Source of the DNA: Desulfomicrobium macestii
GTDB lineage: Bacteria; Desulfobacterota; Desulfovibrionia; Desulfovibrionales; Desulfomicrobiaceae
Assembly (NCBI RefSeq): GCF_014873765.1
Contig: NZ_JADBGG010000018.1
Coordinates: 1 to 64,000, forward strand
Length of the DNA: 64,000 bases
Direction: 5' to 3'
Shown: positions 63,232 to 64,000 of the stretch, piece after piece
Numbering within the stretch: the stretch's first letter is position 1
How the letters are laid out: every line of letters starts with the position of its first letter
The notes under the pieces: model-generated
Database searches by the model: none
Told to the model about the DNA's origin: nothing
The model's input: the letters and a program-made list of their open reading frames with translations, nothing else
Translations under genes and position numbers: made by a program

Positions 63232-64000
63232 ATGGGCTATCTCGGCGGTATTCTGGTCTGGGCCCACGCCCTCCCCGTCGTGATCGCCTGCATGTTGACC
63301 GCGCTGGCATTTGCCCGTCGCGGCCGCACCATTGCGCTCATGGTGTCGTGTTTCGGGCTCGGGCTGCTCGCGGGGATGCCAGGGGTGGAGGATGATCAGA
63401 TGGCGCTCTTGAATGGTCAGTTTCGAATGCAGGGAGTAGTGGATGCGGTGCGCACGCATCCGGGGCGCAGGATCAGTGTTCTGGTCCGCGATGTGGTGGA
63501 GCTGGACACAAACGCGACCCTGCCAGGCAGGCTGCTCTGGAGCTGGACGGATCCGCCCTTCATTCCGCAGGCTGGCCTGAAATTCACGGCCGATCTGCGC
63601 ATCCGCGAACTGCGCTCAAGGGCCAATTTTGGTCTTTCATCGAGTGAGGCATACTGGAAGCGAAAGGGCGTTCGGCACCGCGCGTACTCACGAGGAGCCG
63701 CCCACGTAACCTGGGAAGAAGGACGGATCAGCCCTCGGGCCTGGCTGTTGAATCTGGCCAGTCCGCTGATGCCTGATACCCAGGGCGGGGCGGCGGTCCG
63801 GGCTCTGCTTTTCGGGGACAGGTTTTTGCTTGAGGCAGACTTCATGGACCGCATCCGCAGGGCCGGGCTGTCCCACAGCCTGGCTCTGTCGGGGCTGCAT
63901 CTGGCGCTGGTCGCGAGCTTTGGCCTGGGCGCGGCCTCGGTCTTGAGCCGGGTCTGTCCCTGGCTGCTTCTGATCCTGCCGCGCCGGAAACTGGCCGTCC
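63232..64000 (+). CDS. comEC: ComEC/Rec2-type DNA uptake channel, 3' end cut by the window
   Basis: The frame runs off the right edge, giving about 256 residues. It has N-terminal hydrophobic segments (GYLGGILVWAHALPVVI), then a soluble domain of the DUF4131 kind, and near the end the ComEC signature GLSHSLALSGLHLALVASFG. ComEC carries single-stranded DNA across the inner membrane in natural transformation. The first normal start codon is ATG 63232, which lacks a Shine-Dalgarno. The same frame stays open back to 63172, beside a strong AGGAGG (63170-63175), and its upstream residues (PIPPLPWQLGV) look family-like, so the true start may be earlier and unusual. Confidence 0.85.
   Translation, partial: MGYLGGILVWAHALPVVIACMLTALAFARRGRTIALMVSCFGLGLLAGMPGVEDDQMALLNGQFRMQGVVDAVRTHPGRRISVLVRDVVELDTNATLPGRLLWSWTDPPFIPQAGLKFTADLRIRELRSRANFGLSSSEAYWKRKGVRHRAYSRGAAHVTWEEGRISPRAWLLNLASPLMPDTQGGAAVRALLFGDRFLLEADFMDRIRRAGLSHSLALSGLHLALVASFGLGAASVLSRVCPWLLLILPRRKLAV

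Overview
The window looks like chromosomal DNA of a sulfate-reducing deltaproteobacterium of the Desulfovibrio/Desulfomicrobium type. This is inferred from gene content and family resemblance, not from a database search. The signs are a moderately high-GC genome, a two-gene SufC-SufB iron-sulfur system, a cobalamin-dependent methionine synthase without a reactivation domain, fused succinyl-CoA synthetase subunits, several sigma-54 response regulators, an extended RpoH, and many strong AGGAGG ribosome binding sites. I see no phage, plasmid, insertion sequence, CRISPR array, rRNA or tRNA.

Layout. Positions 1-3.8 kb hold a TolC-type outer membrane channel and a two-gene YeeE/YedE sulfur-compound transporter, then a tandem pair of structured repeats. 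From 11.9 kb back to 3.8 kb on the minus strand runs one long, tightly packed set: rpoH, an HD hydrolase, two lipoproteins, a small coiled-coil protein, rpiB, tkt and glpX. On the plus strand (12.1-18.1 kb) follow metH, a short ArgA-type acetyltransferase, hpt, a zinc-ribbon membrane protein and radA. A minus-strand housekeeping set (rarA, tsaE, a CBS protein, nnrD/E) is divergent from a polyamine importer (potABCD), a cysteine desulfidase-like enzyme and ugd. A fused sucCD gene lies on the minus strand. From 31.6 to 39.5 kb there are two sensor kinase/sigma-54 regulator pairs in convergent orientation: an NtrY/NtrX pair with DUF4390, and a second pair whose kinase carries a periplasmic binding-protein-like sensor.

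The 39.7-43.5 kb stretch is rpsF-rpsR-rplI-dnaB-paaK. Next come a P-loop/SPOR protein, a drug/metabolite exporter, a ferredoxin-like protein with a possible FNR/HcpR site, a polar amino-acid ABC importer, an untracked 54-residue zinc-ribbon gene, a dimethylargininase-like enzyme and dinB. The 53-59 kb region holds an OmpA/von Willebrand protein, a pseudouridine synthase-CoaE fusion, a rhomboid protease, sufCB and a YdjM-like protein. The right end has a 1052-residue unknown membrane protein behind a lone receiver protein, and the start of a comEC/rec2 gene that runs off the window.

Most of the window is ordinary core genome. The least explained signals are (1) a three-copy repeat family at 3.24-3.76 kb and 18.14-18.31 kb. 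In both places it fills a gap between convergent genes, and its stems keep pairing while their sequence changes. (2) The large HxH-motif membrane protein with its receiver at 59.4-63.0 kb. (3) The comEC start, which has a strong Shine-Dalgarno but no normal start codon near it.
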